Source of the DNA: Gracilibacillus salitolerans
Lineage (GTDB): Bacteria; Bacillota; Bacilli; Bacillales; Amphibacillaceae
Length of the DNA stretch: 64,000 nt
Direction: 5' to 3'
Assembly: GCF_009650095.1 (NCBI RefSeq)
Contig: NZ_CP045915.1
Location: 3,534,001-3,598,000 of the forward strand
Of the stretch, positions 28,332 through 36,433 are shown piece after piece (within the stretch, counting starts at the first letter, position 1; each line of letters opens with the position of its first letter). Position numbers and translations under genes: made by a program. The notes beneath the pieces are model-generated. The model ran no database searches. It saw nothing but the letters and a program-made list of their open reading frames with translations, and was not told where the DNA came from.

Positions 28332-28374
28332 GAAACGCTTGGATATGAAAATTAAAATACTATCCAAGCGTTTC
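28332..28374 (+). terminator. Terminator of the ArsR gene
   Basis: GAAACGCTTGGATA and TATCCAAGCGTTTC form a perfect 14-bp stem with a 15-nt AT-rich loop, followed by TCTTGT. The stem shares AACGCTTGGAT with the hairpin at 26825. Confidence 0.75.
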
Positions 28375-28497
28375 TCTTGTCAATAAAGATACTAATATTA
28401 GCAATAATTATACTTCGAAACTATATGTTATTTGTGATGTGATTTCAAGGCTTGTCCACCTTACAAGAACAACTATAGTCTACTCTTGTCTTTATAC

Positions 28498-29913
28498 TTA
28501 CTCCTGTCGCATTTTCCGATTCTTCACACTAATCGCCACAATAAACGCTACGAACCCACCAAGAATCACAATCATCATAGCAATAAAGAACCAGTTAAAC
28601 CCAGTATCTTCTTCTAAAACAAAGATATTACTTGTTTCACGTTCTAAAATCACTCTATATGTACCATCATTTTGTTGTCTGACAATGTTATCTTCCAGCA
28701 ATCCCTTTAGTTGCATATCCGCACTAATTCCTTCCAGCGAGGCAACCTGTGTTTCGGTGTCATTATTAATCGCAATATACATCGTTTGATCCTCAGCACT
28801 TCTCTTGTAAACAGACATCGCACCTGCTTGGGCTATCAGTTCTATATCGCCATTCTTTAATGCAGAGGAATCTTGACGGATAGCTGCTAACTTTTCTAAA
28901 TGCTGAGTTATTTCTTCGTCCTCTTTATTTAATTCAGCCATGCGGTGATCTGGTTCATCTACACCATTATCCATTGGCACTTCTACTCCCTGATAAACAA
29001 AAGAAGATCCTGGTAATGTATAAAGCAATGTAGAGGCAAGTTTCCATCTTGTGACAGGATGAAAGCCTTCTTTGACTGTTTCATGCGTGAAGCGTGAAGT
29101 AAGTGCAGATTCCATGTAATGGAAACCATTTATCTCCTGTGTAAGTAGTGGCTCAAGAGACTTTCCGGGTTGTTTGAGAATATCAACCACTTCCCTTTGA
29201 AAATCATGGTCGATTTGATTCTCGTCTTCTATTCCATCCACTATTAAAAACGCATCTTCTTTCTCTGCTTGTATCCGTTGACGTAGTTCTTCAATAAAGG
29301 ATGGTGGTGTCTGTTCATCCACATAAACATGGAACCCATCAATTCCCGTACTCTTGATCCAATAAACAGCTGTTTCTAAGAAATATTGCTGTACATCTTC
29401 ATTTTCTAAATTAATGGTTGGCAATTCTTCATCTAACTGATTCATAGATGGTTCAGCTACCCAATCAGACTGTTGTTTTACCCAAGCATGGTCATCAGCT
29501 ACATGAGTTAAAACAAAATCTAGGATAACTTTCATATCATGTTCATCTACTTCTGCAACTAAATTTTGCAATTCTGCTATATTCCCAAACTGCGGATCCA
29601 CACTTTGCGCATCTAAAAGATCAAAACCATGATAGGAACCCGCCGTCATGACAGGACTTAAATTAAGTGTAGTTATCCCTAATTCACTTAAATTAGGAAC
29701 TCTATCGATAATGCCTTGTAAATCCCCGCCATGGTATGCAGTAGGATCATCAATATTAATTTCTATATCATTGCTGCTGTCTCCATTTACATATCGGTCT
29801 ACTAAGATATAATAGATTCTTTCTCCTGTTTGTTCTTCTGCCATTACGGTTATAGTTGGGATGAAACACAGGAATAGAACCATAACTAGTAATACTTTTC
29901 TTATGTAGTGCAT
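28498..29913 (-). CDS. Membrane-anchored GH13 amylase homologue lacking catalytic residues
   Basis: A 471-residue protein with an N-terminal signal segment (residues 5-24), a GH13 alpha-amylase-like barrel (about 30-400) and a C-terminal membrane helix with a basic tail (about 440-465). The fold motifs survive (YYILVDRYVNGD, AYHGGDLQGIID, LGITTLNLSP, DFVLTHV, RWKLASTLLYTLPGSSFVYQGVE). The catalytic positions do not: where active enzymes have DGYRLD, this has DGFHVY (nucleophile Asp replaced by Tyr197, Arg by His195). The acid/base GE region reads LIVDG (Asp226), and the NHD motif is replaced near residue 270. It is intact, so probably a non-catalytic glycan-binding or structural protein. AAGGGGA precedes the ATG. 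Confidence 0.85.
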   Translation of the reverse strand: MHYIRKVLLVMVLFLCFIPTITVMAEEQTGERIYYILVDRYVNGDSSNDIEINIDDPTAYHGGDLQGIIDRVPNLSELGITTLNLSPVMTAGSYHGFDLLDAQSVDPQFGNIAELQNLVAEVDEHDMKVILDFVLTHVADDHAWVKQQSDWVAEPSMNQLDEELPTINLENEDVQQYFLETAVYWIKSTGIDGFHVYVDEQTPPSFIEELRQRIQAEKEDAFLIVDGIEDENQIDHDFQREVVDILKQPGKSLEPLLTQEINGFHYMESALTSRFTHETVKEGFHPVTRWKLASTLLYTLPGSSFVYQGVEVPMDNGVDEPDHRMAELNKEDEEITQHLEKLAAIRQDSSALKNGDIELIAQAGAMSVYKRSAEDQTMYIAINNDTETQVASLEGISADMQLKGLLEDNIVRQQNDGTYRVILERETSNIFVLEEDTGFNWFFIAMMIVILGGFVAFIVAISVKNRKMRQE

Positions 29914-30013
29914 AATGGTCCCCTTTTCTCAAAATATATTCGTCTTCTATTATCCTAGACAATCAAAGAAAGTCAAATCCCTAATCAGAAAATAAGATGA
30001 AATTTTTGTGACT

Positions 30014-30049
30014 AAAAAACTCCCTATCTTATCATGATAGAGAGTTTTG
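30014..30049. terminator. Terminator after the amylase-like and 153-residue genes
   Basis: AAAACTCCCTATC and GATAGAGAGTTTT form a stem with one mismatch and a 7-nt loop, with U-runs in both directions. Confidence 0.7.
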
Positions 30050-30493
30050 ATAATTTTTCTTTACTTTTTCTCGTGCTCGGTAAATGATAATAAGTCCGAT
30101 TAAAAAAAGAATGGGTGTGAGATAATAGAGAATGTTGCGCCAGTGAAAAGGAACTCGTTCGACAAATTCGGCTTTAAGATACGTTCCTTGTTCTTCCACT
30201 GCAATGGCATCGTTAATGTCTGTGCCTTCCATTTTGAAATACTTTGTACCTATAGGAAAATGATTCGATGCATTGCCATAAAACTTGCCGGTGTGGTCAT
30301 CTGCCTGGGTGGTTACTTCTCCAACCGATTTGCTGATAAGAGCAGCATTGATTTGTTCATCGGTAACTTCATATACGCGGCCATCTAACACAACAAACGT
30401 ATAAGCCCAAGACAGTGCATGTAACGTGGTAGGAATTAGAAATAGAAGCAAAATACTGATCCATAATTTCTTCATAACCGTCACTACTTTCAT
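30032..30493 (-). CDS. Membrane protein of unknown function, two helices
   Basis: A 153-residue protein with an N-terminal signal-like helix (LWISILLLFLIPTTLHAL), an outer domain of about 90 residues (VVLDGRVYEVTDEQINAAL, GKFYGNASNHFPIGTKYFKMEGTD) and a C-terminal helix (ILYYLTPILFLIGLIIIYRAR) before a basic tail. I do not recognise the family. Start is uncertain: the ATG at 30493 or one at 30475, neither with a good Shine-Dalgarno site. It lies 21 bp after asnO on the same strand and may be co-transcribed with it. Confidence 0.7.
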   Translation of the reverse strand: MKVVTVMKKLWISILLLFLIPTTLHALSWAYTFVVLDGRVYEVTDEQINAALISKSVGEVTTQADDHTGKFYGNASNHFPIGTKYFKMEGTDINDAIAVEEQGTYLKAEFVERVPFHWRNILYYLTPILFLIGLIIIYRAREKVKKNYQNSLS

Positions 30494-30513
30494 CCATTTT
30501 CGACATTATCGCA

Positions 30514-32361
30514 TCATACATCAATCATAACATTGTTTTCCTGCAGCCAGTATTCTATTTGTGCGATATGTGCCAGCAATTGTGGTCCTGTCATTAATTG
30601 ACCAAACCACGGTGCACTAATGTTTGCTGCTTTCTGGTCGACCAATCCTTTTACTTTGGAGCGATCTAATATCTCAAATATGCGTGCATTCTTGTCATTG
30701 ATAATCTCGTTCATCCAATTGGTGACTGCATTTGTATAAGCCGGGTGGTGTGTTTTTGGATAGGGACTTTTCTTGCGGTAAAGAATTTCATCAGGCAAAA
30801 TTCCTTCTAACGCTTTTCTTAGAATTCCTTTTTCCTGATTACCGTGTGTTTTTATTTCCCAGGGAATATTCCATACATATTCAACAAGGTGGTGATCACT
30901 GAACGGCACACGTGCTTCAAAGCTTGCACCCATACTCATGCGGTCTTTGCGGTCTAACAACGTAGGCATAAACCACTGCATATTCAAATAAAACATCTGT
31001 CTTCTTGCTGTTGCCTCTTCCCCTTCTCCATCTAATAATGGAGCTTCTTTTACGGTATTTTCATATCTTTTCTTCGTATATGCTGACAGATTTAATTGTT
31101 GACTCACATCTGCTCGCAATAGATTTTGTCTGACTTCTGAAGAACGAATCCATGGAAAACCTTCGCGATTAAGATCATCCTCCCGATAAAACCAAGGATA
31201 GCCACCAAATATTTCATCCGCACATTCACCAGATAGTGCAACAGTCACTTCTTTTTTGGTTTGCTCACAAAACCATAATAACGAAGAATCAACATCAGCC
31301 ATCCCCGGGAGATCTCTGTATCGTACTGCATCTTTTAATAAATCAACCAATGTAACATTGTCTATCACAAAGTTATGGTGCTCGGTTCCCAATGACTGTA
31401 CCATTTTTTCGATATAGGTTTTGTCCTGATTGGGCTGGAAACTGCTTTTCTTAAAATATTTGTCGTTATCCTCATAATCAATGGAAAAGGTTTGAAGAGC
31501 ATCTTTTTGATTTTTTTCGAGATATTGTGCTGCTATTGCTGTGATTGCACTGGAATCGACTCCACCTGATAAGAAGGTGCCAAGCGGAACATCGGATACA
31601 AGTTGTCTCTCTACTGCATTCACTAATAAGCTACGAACTTTTGCAGCTGTTTCTTCTACAGAATCTTCGTGTGGTTTACTTTCCACATTCCAATAACGTC
31701 TGGTTTTCCATCCATCGCGGTTGAATATGCCAACATGTGCTGCACGTAATTCCTTCATTTTATCAAACACACCATGCCCTGGAGTACGTGAAGGACCAAG
31801 TGCAAAAATCTCGGATAATCCTTCTTCTTTAATAACAGGATCTACTTCATCATGAGCGAGAAGCGCTTTTATCTCAGAGCCGAACAATAGTCCATTTTGA
31901 TGTTCCTTGTAAAATAAAGGTTTCACCCCAAGACGATCGCGAGCGAGAAATAATTGCTGCTTTGTTTGATCCCAGATAGCATATGCAAAAATACCGTTTA
32001 ACTTCTCGACGTGTGCCTCTCCCCATTCGATATAGCTCTTCAACAGGACTTCTGTATCGGAGTGAGAATTGAATTGCCATCCTTGTTTCAACAGTTCACT
32101 GCGAATATCCTCTGTATTATAAAGCTCACCATTATACACTAATACGTATGGATGCTGGTCTTTGGTATGGCACATTGGTTGCTTACCACCGGCTGGATCA
32201 ACAACAATTAATCGCTGATGACCGAAGCCGACGTGTGTCTCAAAATAAAAGTCGGTTTCATCTGGTCCTCTATGGCTGATCTTGCTTGCCATACGCTGTA
32301 CTTGTTCCCGTTCGTTCTCAATATTTTTGGTGAAGTCGATCCAACCTGTAATCCCACACAT
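30514..32361 (-). CDS. asnO: Asparagine synthase (glutamine-hydrolysing), AsnO-like
   Basis: A 615-residue class II glutamine amidotransferase that makes asparagine from aspartate, ATP and glutamine. The start must be the ATG at 32361, because the nucleophile Cys2 (MCGITGWID) has to follow the initiator Met; AAAGGTGTG lies 10 nt upstream. The synthetase domain has the PP-loop LSGGVDSSAI (about residue 265) and SGECADEIFGGYPWF. Length and position next to yisL fit B. subtilis asnO (yisO), which is needed for efficient sporulation; that role is inferred from position. Confidence 0.93.
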   Translation of the reverse strand: MCGITGWIDFTKNIENEREQVQRMASKISHRGPDETDFYFETHVGFGHQRLIVVDPAGGKQPMCHTKDQHPYVLVYNGELYNTEDIRSELLKQGWQFNSHSDTEVLLKSYIEWGEAHVEKLNGIFAYAIWDQTKQQLFLARDRLGVKPLFYKEHQNGLLFGSEIKALLAHDEVDPVIKEEGLSEIFALGPSRTPGHGVFDKMKELRAAHVGIFNRDGWKTRRYWNVESKPHEDSVEETAAKVRSLLVNAVERQLVSDVPLGTFLSGGVDSSAITAIAAQYLEKNQKDALQTFSIDYEDNDKYFKKSSFQPNQDKTYIEKMVQSLGTEHHNFVIDNVTLVDLLKDAVRYRDLPGMADVDSSLLWFCEQTKKEVTVALSGECADEIFGGYPWFYREDDLNREGFPWIRSSEVRQNLLRADVSQQLNLSAYTKKRYENTVKEAPLLDGEGEEATARRQMFYLNMQWFMPTLLDRKDRMSMGASFEARVPFSDHHLVEYVWNIPWEIKTHGNQEKGILRKALEGILPDEILYRKKSPYPKTHHPAYTNAVTNWMNEIINDKNARIFEILDRSKVKGLVDQKAANISAPWFGQLMTGPQLLAHIAQIEYWLQENNVMIDV

Positions 32362-32525
32362 ACTGTATTGACACACCTTTCCCTATCATAGTAACTCTTA
32401 TTAATGTATGCAGCATTAGTGAGAAAATGAACATGACTTACGATTTTAACTATATAGAAAAACTATAAATAGCTTCGCAAAAATCGATAAATGGAGGTTA
32501 TTCTAAAAAATAACGTTTCTGTCCA

Positions 32526-32557
32526 TAAAAAAAGATCACGGATTTTTCTCCGTGACC
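32526..32557 (-). terminator. Terminator of yisL
   Basis: On the minus strand GGTCACGGAG and CCGTGATC form a stem followed by TTTTTTT, right after the yisL stop. Confidence 0.85.
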
Positions 32558-32561
32558 GAAT

Positions 32562-32942
32562 TTACCCCATAAATTGAACTCCAAACGGAAGTCTGCCAAA
32601 ACCTAGAATTAGTACGATTAAAAAGGCGATGATTAGTTGTATCCAAGCACTTTTTGCAGGTTTAGATTTACTTGTCTTGATTAATAGCATTTCCAGTGCA
32701 CCGATTACCCAAATTCCAGCAATCATTTTGACTATTACTTCACCTAGTATGCCGGCTGAATTTGTATATACAGCGATATTGTTAATAAATAATAGGAAAC
32801 CAGTGATAATAATCAATAAGTAGTCTAATCTTAAAATCATATGTACAATTTTTCCTGCTTTACTTTCGTTTTTGTACATGGCATAGGATACAAATAATAG
32901 AATTAATCCCACTACCCATGCTGTAATGTGTAAATGCGTCAT
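32562..32942 (-). CDS. yisL: YisL family membrane protein (DUF1516)
   Basis: A 126-residue integral membrane protein with four helices (about 5-20, 35-53, 67-88 and 100-118). It starts MTHLHITAWVVGLILLFVSYAMYK and ends FGRLPFGVQFMG, which fits the UPF0344/YisL family as I recall it. Function is unknown. GGGGGTGT precedes the ATG. The neighbourhood yisL-asnO and the nearby gerP operon match the yis region of B. subtilis. Confidence 0.87.
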   Translation of the reverse strand: MTHLHITAWVVGLILLFVSYAMYKNESKAGKIVHMILRLDYLLIIITGFLLFINNIAVYTNSAGILGEVIVKMIAGIWVIGALEMLLIKTSKSKPAKSAWIQLIIAFLIVLILGFGRLPFGVQFMG

Positions 32943-33067
32943 CTTTTGTACACCCCCAAATTGTTTTCAATACATTAATCATATCATGGATGGTGATAGA
33001 TTTCATTGTTCATCTGTCACTTCACTAGATTGTTATAAATTTGTCATCCAACTTATTAAGTTTTTTG

Positions 33068-34282
33068 TTAGATGTTGCTTGTTTGTTCAGAAACACCTTC
33101 ATCTTTAGGGATTCGTTTGTTTGGCAACTTCTTTTTATAAATTAAACTTCTCCATAACCATTCTAAAGGTCCACGTTTATATTTTTTCAGCCACCAATAA
33201 CTGAGAATAATTTGTACTGGATATACGATAAGTCCGACTGCTATTGTTTGTAAAGGGGTCAGCTTACCATATAGTCCAAATCCGATGGAATAGAATAGCG
33301 TCACACCGATAATCGATTGCAGAATATAATTAGATAGTGCCATTTTACCGACATACCCAATAAGCCTGAAGATTTTTTTAAGTTTATCATAAAGAAAGGC
33401 TACAGTTATCGCATAAAAAATCGCAGACGCAAACCCTCCGATTGTATCTTGTAACAACGAAAACCATAATGGATTACCAAACGTATACGGACCTGCTTTA
33501 AATAATACAAATAGAATAAGCGAGCCAATCCACCATTTTTGCAATGTTTTTCTATATGCTTGTAAATCATGCAACCATTTATTTCGGGCAAAAAGTAAAC
33601 CAATTAAAAATATCGGCAATATATTAAAAGTTGTAAAGATGAAGTTAATCACCTGATTACTGTATAACCAGTCATTGGCATTCTGGGATAGGATATCACC
33701 CCAGCTACCTGCCCCATAATGCTGATTCGCATTTTCAATAGCGGCCCTATTCGCCAAATTGCTAATATCTCCAAATGAACTAGCTAAAAATAGCAAGCTC
33801 GAATACAAAAGAGTCGGAACCAATAAAATACATATACTCCACACAACTAATGTGACATTTTTTCGATTTAAAAATAATAGTAACAAAAATCCAATAACCG
33901 CATATGTAATAAGAATATCACCATACCAAATAAAAAAAGCATGAATTAGACCAAATCCCAGTAAGACTAATAATCGTCGCACCAACCATTTTCGAGGTGC
34001 ATCCACATTTTTAGCAAGTAAGTTTTCATAAATAATTTGCATCCCAAATCCAAATAAAAAAGCAAATAGTGAATAAAAACTAGCTTGGAAAAATATATCA
34101 ATGATCGCTTGCCAAAACCCTGGTTCACCTATCCCCCAAAAGTTGTTACCATTACCGTACATAAAATACGGCCCATGAAATGACAGTAAATTCACCATAA
34201 AAATGCCAAAGATCGCAAATCCTCTTGCGGTATCAATCCATGGTAATCTTTTTGAATCTGCTAATGGTGAAGCATTATTCAC
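33068..34282 (-). CDS. DUF418 family membrane protein
   Basis: A 404-residue integral membrane protein with about ten helices. The N-terminal motif RLPWIDTARGFAIFGIFMVNL is the acyltransferase-3-like signature of this group, and the C-terminal half (about residues 230-390) is the DUF418 domain ending LSYWWLKKYKRGPLEWLWR. Members are thought to modify a surface substrate or take part in uptake, but activity is unproven. It starts at GTG with GGGAGAGTG upstream. A dispersed repeat lies between it and the gerP promoter. Confidence 0.88.
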   Translation of the reverse strand: MNNASPLADSKRLPWIDTARGFAIFGIFMVNLLSFHGPYFMYGNGNNFWGIGEPGFWQAIIDIFFQASFYSLFAFLFGFGMQIIYENLLAKNVDAPRKWLVRRLLVLLGFGLIHAFFIWYGDILITYAVIGFLLLLFLNRKNVTLVVWSICILLVPTLLYSSLLFLASSFGDISNLANRAAIENANQHYGAGSWGDILSQNANDWLYSNQVINFIFTTFNILPIFLIGLLFARNKWLHDLQAYRKTLQKWWIGSLILFVLFKAGPYTFGNPLWFSLLQDTIGGFASAIFYAITVAFLYDKLKKIFRLIGYVGKMALSNYILQSIIGVTLFYSIGFGLYGKLTPLQTIAVGLIVYPVQIILSYWWLKKYKRGPLEWLWRSLIYKKKLPNKRIPKDEGVSEQTSNI

Positions 34283-34320
34283 AGTTTTTCACTCTCCCTA
34301 ATCTTTATCTGCATTCATTT

Positions 34321-34439
34321 TATCACGGTGCTAATCGCCTGTAAGTCCCCACTTCAAGTACAGACGCTACTAACACCCTGATAAGTTTCGCTATTGTGCA
34401 GTGGGGGTTAAAACCCAAAATAATCATAGTCTCACTATA
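34321..34439 (-). repeat. Dispersed structured repeat, copy C
   Basis: Read on the minus strand it runs from ATATAGTGAGACT through AGCGAAACTTATCAGGGTGT and TTGAAGTGGGGACTTACAG to GATTAGCACCGTGATAA. The same blocks occur in the same order in copies A and D. It sits in the gap between the divergent DUF418 gene and the gerP operon. Confidence 0.75.
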
Positions 34440-34493
34440 TCTTATTTAGCAGATATTAACTAGCATTATTAGGAAAACCGGTACACTATTTTC

Positions 34494-34520
34494 ACATATT
34501 GCTGAAGAATTCATAAAATA
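34494..34520 (+). promoter_or_regulatory. Sigma-K-type promoter of the gerP operon
   Basis: AC (34494-34495) and CATAAAATA (34512-34520) are 16 nt apart, matching the sigma-K pattern AC, about 16 nt, CATAnnnTA. The gerP operon is known to be sigma-K dependent in B. subtilis. Confidence 0.7.
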
Positions 34521-34556
34521 ATTATGGAATGATGTATCAACGTTAGGATGATGTCT

Positions 34557-34775
34557 ATGCCCGCAATTGTTGGTGCTGTAAAAGTTATCAACATTGGTTC
34601 TTCCAGCATTTTCAATATTGGTGATATTTACAAAGTACAGCCATATACTCAAGCCAAAACCTTCGCTGGTGGTGGTTCCTTTAATAGCGGAGATGGCATA
34701 CGTGTACACCTGGAAAATGCACAAACAACAATGGTCGACAATGATGAGTTTGATCAAAATTTAACTGGTATATAG
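34557..34775 (+). CDS. gerPA: Spore germination protein GerPA
   Basis: A 72-residue member of the GerPA/GerPF family, deposited in the spore coat and required for nutrient germinants to pass through it. It begins MPAIVGAVKVINIGSSSIFNIGD and contains KTFAGGGSFNSGD, both typical. Start is placed at the ATG of MPAIV, as in relatives, with AGGATGATG just upstream, rather than at the ATG three codons earlier. First gene of a complete gerPABCDEF set read from a sigma-K-type promoter. Confidence 0.9.
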   Translation: MPAIVGAVKVINIGSSSIFNIGDIYKVQPYTQAKTFAGGGSFNSGDGIRVHLENAQTTMVDNDEFDQNLTGI

Positions 34776-34786
34776 TAGGTGATGAT

Positions 34787-34990
34787 GTGAGTCTAACAGT
34801 GAATCAATCGATCTATATTCATTTTTTAAAAGTCGGAAATATTACTAATTCGTCTGTTTTACAAATTGGGAGTACTGGAAAAATGCAAGCAGTTTCTCAA
34901 TTATACAATACAGGTGGATATGAAGAACCCGCTGAAGAAGCAGTTCCTGAAGGAGTTACAGAACCATTAGTTCCTTTATCACCGTTTTAA
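34787..34990 (+). CDS. gerPB: Spore germination protein GerPB
   Basis: A 67-residue GerPB-type coat protein. Typical features are VNQSIYIHFLKVGNITNSSVLQIGSTGKMQAVSQLYNTGGY and a Pro/Glu-rich tail. It starts at GTG, with AGGTGATGAT before it. Second gene of the operon, 11 bp after gerPA. Its role in germinant permeability of the coat is taken from B. subtilis and B. cereus. Confidence 0.88.
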   Translation: MSLTVNQSIYIHFLKVGNITNSSVLQIGSTGKMQAVSQLYNTGGYEEPAEEAVPEGVTEPLVPLSPF

Positions 34991-35015
34991 ACATTCTCGT
35001 AAGGAGTGATTTCTG

Positions 35016-35555
35016 ATGGATTATCAGATGATGGTATATTATATTACCCAATTACAACAGCAAGTCCAGCAATTATATAATCACATCAACTCCTTAGAGA
35101 ATCGTATCCAACAATTAGAACAACAAAATTCTCCTAATAAAAATACAACGATTGAAAAGTTAGAATACCATTTTGATCAATTAAAAATTGAACGCTTGGA
35201 CGGAACACTTCATATCGGGGTAACCCCTGAAGATTTACAATCTATGGATGAATTTTCTATACCTAATCATAACGGCGGACCATTACCACCTGTACACCAA
35301 GCATTAGAACAGTATGTTGACCAAGAATTACCTGGATATTTACAATCATTGGAACAGCAATATCATTGCCCTTTAGATTCGGGTTATCGGCAAAGATTAT
35401 TAGACGATATTAAACAGCAGATTGCCAGTAGGATTGCTCATTATCAACAAGCCAATGTCCCTCCTGAACAAATGAATCAACATATTCTGTCTAATGTAAA
35501 ACAAGAATTTCAAATAGGTCTTAGAAAATGGTTCGAACACAAGCAAAAGGAGTAA
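35016..35555 (+). CDS. gerPC: Spore germination protein GerPC
   Basis: A 179-residue protein with an N-terminal Gln-rich coiled coil (residues 5-45, LQQQVQQLYNHINSLENRIQQLEQQ) and a C-terminal helical domain (KLEYHFDQLKIERLDGTLHIGV onward). This layout is that of GerPC, the largest product of the operon. AAGGAG precedes the ATG. Third gene, 25 bp after gerPB. Confidence 0.9.
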   Translation: MDYQMMVYYITQLQQQVQQLYNHINSLENRIQQLEQQNSPNKNTTIEKLEYHFDQLKIERLDGTLHIGVTPEDLQSMDEFSIPNHNGGPLPPVHQALEQYVDQELPGYLQSLEQQYHCPLDSGYRQRLLDDIKQQIASRIAHYQQANVPPEQMNQHILSNVKQEFQIGLRKWFEHKQKE

Positions 35556-35561
35556 AACATC

Positions 35562-35768
35562 ATGCATTATAAAGTGAATAATTGGAATGTAGGAGTTGGA
35601 AATATATCAATTATCGGTGTGTCAGGTTCCTCTCTTTTTATCGTTGGAGACAGCCATGAAATACAACTATCTTCACTATTTGATACACCACCTGAATCTT
35701 TTATTGTAGGTGCTGATACTAACGAAAGAGAAGATGAGCTTATTGATCATGATGCCACGAACGACTAA
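35562..35768 (+). CDS. gerPD: Spore germination protein GerPD
   Basis: A 68-residue GerPD-like protein: YKVNNWNVGVGNISIIGVSGSSLFIVGDSHEIQLSSLFDTPPESF is the characteristic stretch. The acidic tail (NEREDELIDHD) overlaps the start of gerPE, so translation of the two is probably coupled. Fourth gene of the operon, 6 bp after gerPC, with AAGGAG upstream. Confidence 0.88.
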   Translation: MHYKVNNWNVGVGNISIIGVSGSSLFIVGDSHEIQLSSLFDTPPESFIVGADTNEREDELIDHDATND

Positions 35769-36138
35769 AGTTAAGCAAATAAGAATAAATAGTGTATCCC
35801 GTAGTTCCTTATTTCAAATTGGCGACGCAAAAGAGATAGAACCCCATGCCGACATTCTTGCAGTACAAAAAGAAGGTGGTGTCTCCTCTGACAAAGGATT
35901 TGAATTAGACCAATATCCAATTTTCCGTACAACACTGCAAACCATACCTGATCCAGAGGTAGTAGTAGGTGAACATTGCCATCATCATAAAAATATTTCT
36001 GTTACTACTATTGATATAACTGGGATTTCTTCATCCGCCATTGTCCAATTAGGGAGCAATAAAAAAATTGATTCACTTGCTCGTCAAAAACATATTCGGA
36101 TTTTAAAAGCTGAAGATGAAGAGAGGCGCAATAGATAG
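35749..36138 (+). CDS. gerPE: Spore germination protein GerPE
   Basis: A 129-residue GerPE-type protein: TKVKQIRINSVSRSSLFQIGDAKEIEPHADILAVQKEGG at the N-terminus and ISVTTIDITGISSSAIVQLGSNKKID near the C-terminus show two related SSxxQxG units. The start is uncertain: ATG codons at 35749 and 35752 fit the family N-terminus, and earlier in-frame ATGs lie inside gerPD. The frame overlaps gerPD by 20 bases. Confidence 0.85.
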   Translation: MMPRTTKVKQIRINSVSRSSLFQIGDAKEIEPHADILAVQKEGGVSSDKGFELDQYPIFRTTLQTIPDPEVVVGEHCHHHKNISVTTIDITGISSSAIVQLGSNKKIDSLARQKHIRILKAEDEERRNR

Positions 36139-36193
36139 CTGCAACTTATTGAAATTAAGTTAAATAGCGCTAAACAGAAAGGTTGTGATAGTT

Positions 36194-36412
36194 TTGCCTT
36201 CGATTGTAGGTCCAATCAAAATTAATAGTGTAGGCGGTGGCGTAATCAATTTTGGTGACAGCTTTTATTTAGCACCAAAAAGTGCTGAAAAATCTGCTTC
36301 TGGTGCTGGTGCCAATAATACCGGAGATTTCTTAAACACCAATACTGGCTTTAATATTACCAATGCTGTTGATCCTGACGCCGTTGATCAAATAGTAGGT
36401 GGGAATGCATAA
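36194..36412 (+). CDS. gerPF: Spore germination protein GerPF
   Basis: A 72-residue GerPF: PSIVGPIKINSVGGGVINFGDSFYLAPKSAEKSASGAGANNTGDF and a VDPDAVDQIVGGN ending are the family signature. By alignment with other GerPF proteins the start is the TTG of (M)PSIVGP, with GTGAT just upstream; the GTG three codons earlier sits too close to AAAGGT. It is the last gene of the operon and converges on addA. Confidence 0.88.
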   Translation: MPSIVGPIKINSVGGGVINFGDSFYLAPKSAEKSASGAGANNTGDFLNTNTGFNITNAVDPDAVDQIVGGNA

Positions 36413-36433
36413 GGAGAATGATTCTCCTTATGC
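36407..36433. terminator. Hairpin between gerPF and addA
   Basis: GCATAAGGAGAAT and ATTCTCCTTATGC form a perfect 13-bp stem with a one-base gap, overlapping the gerPF stop and touching the addA stop. It lacks a U-run, so terminator strength is doubtful. Confidence 0.5.

Noticed and set aside
36407..36433. Strong terminator for gerP and addAB
   Set aside because: The stem is perfect, but no U-run follows in either direction, so it is listed only as a low-confidence hairpin.
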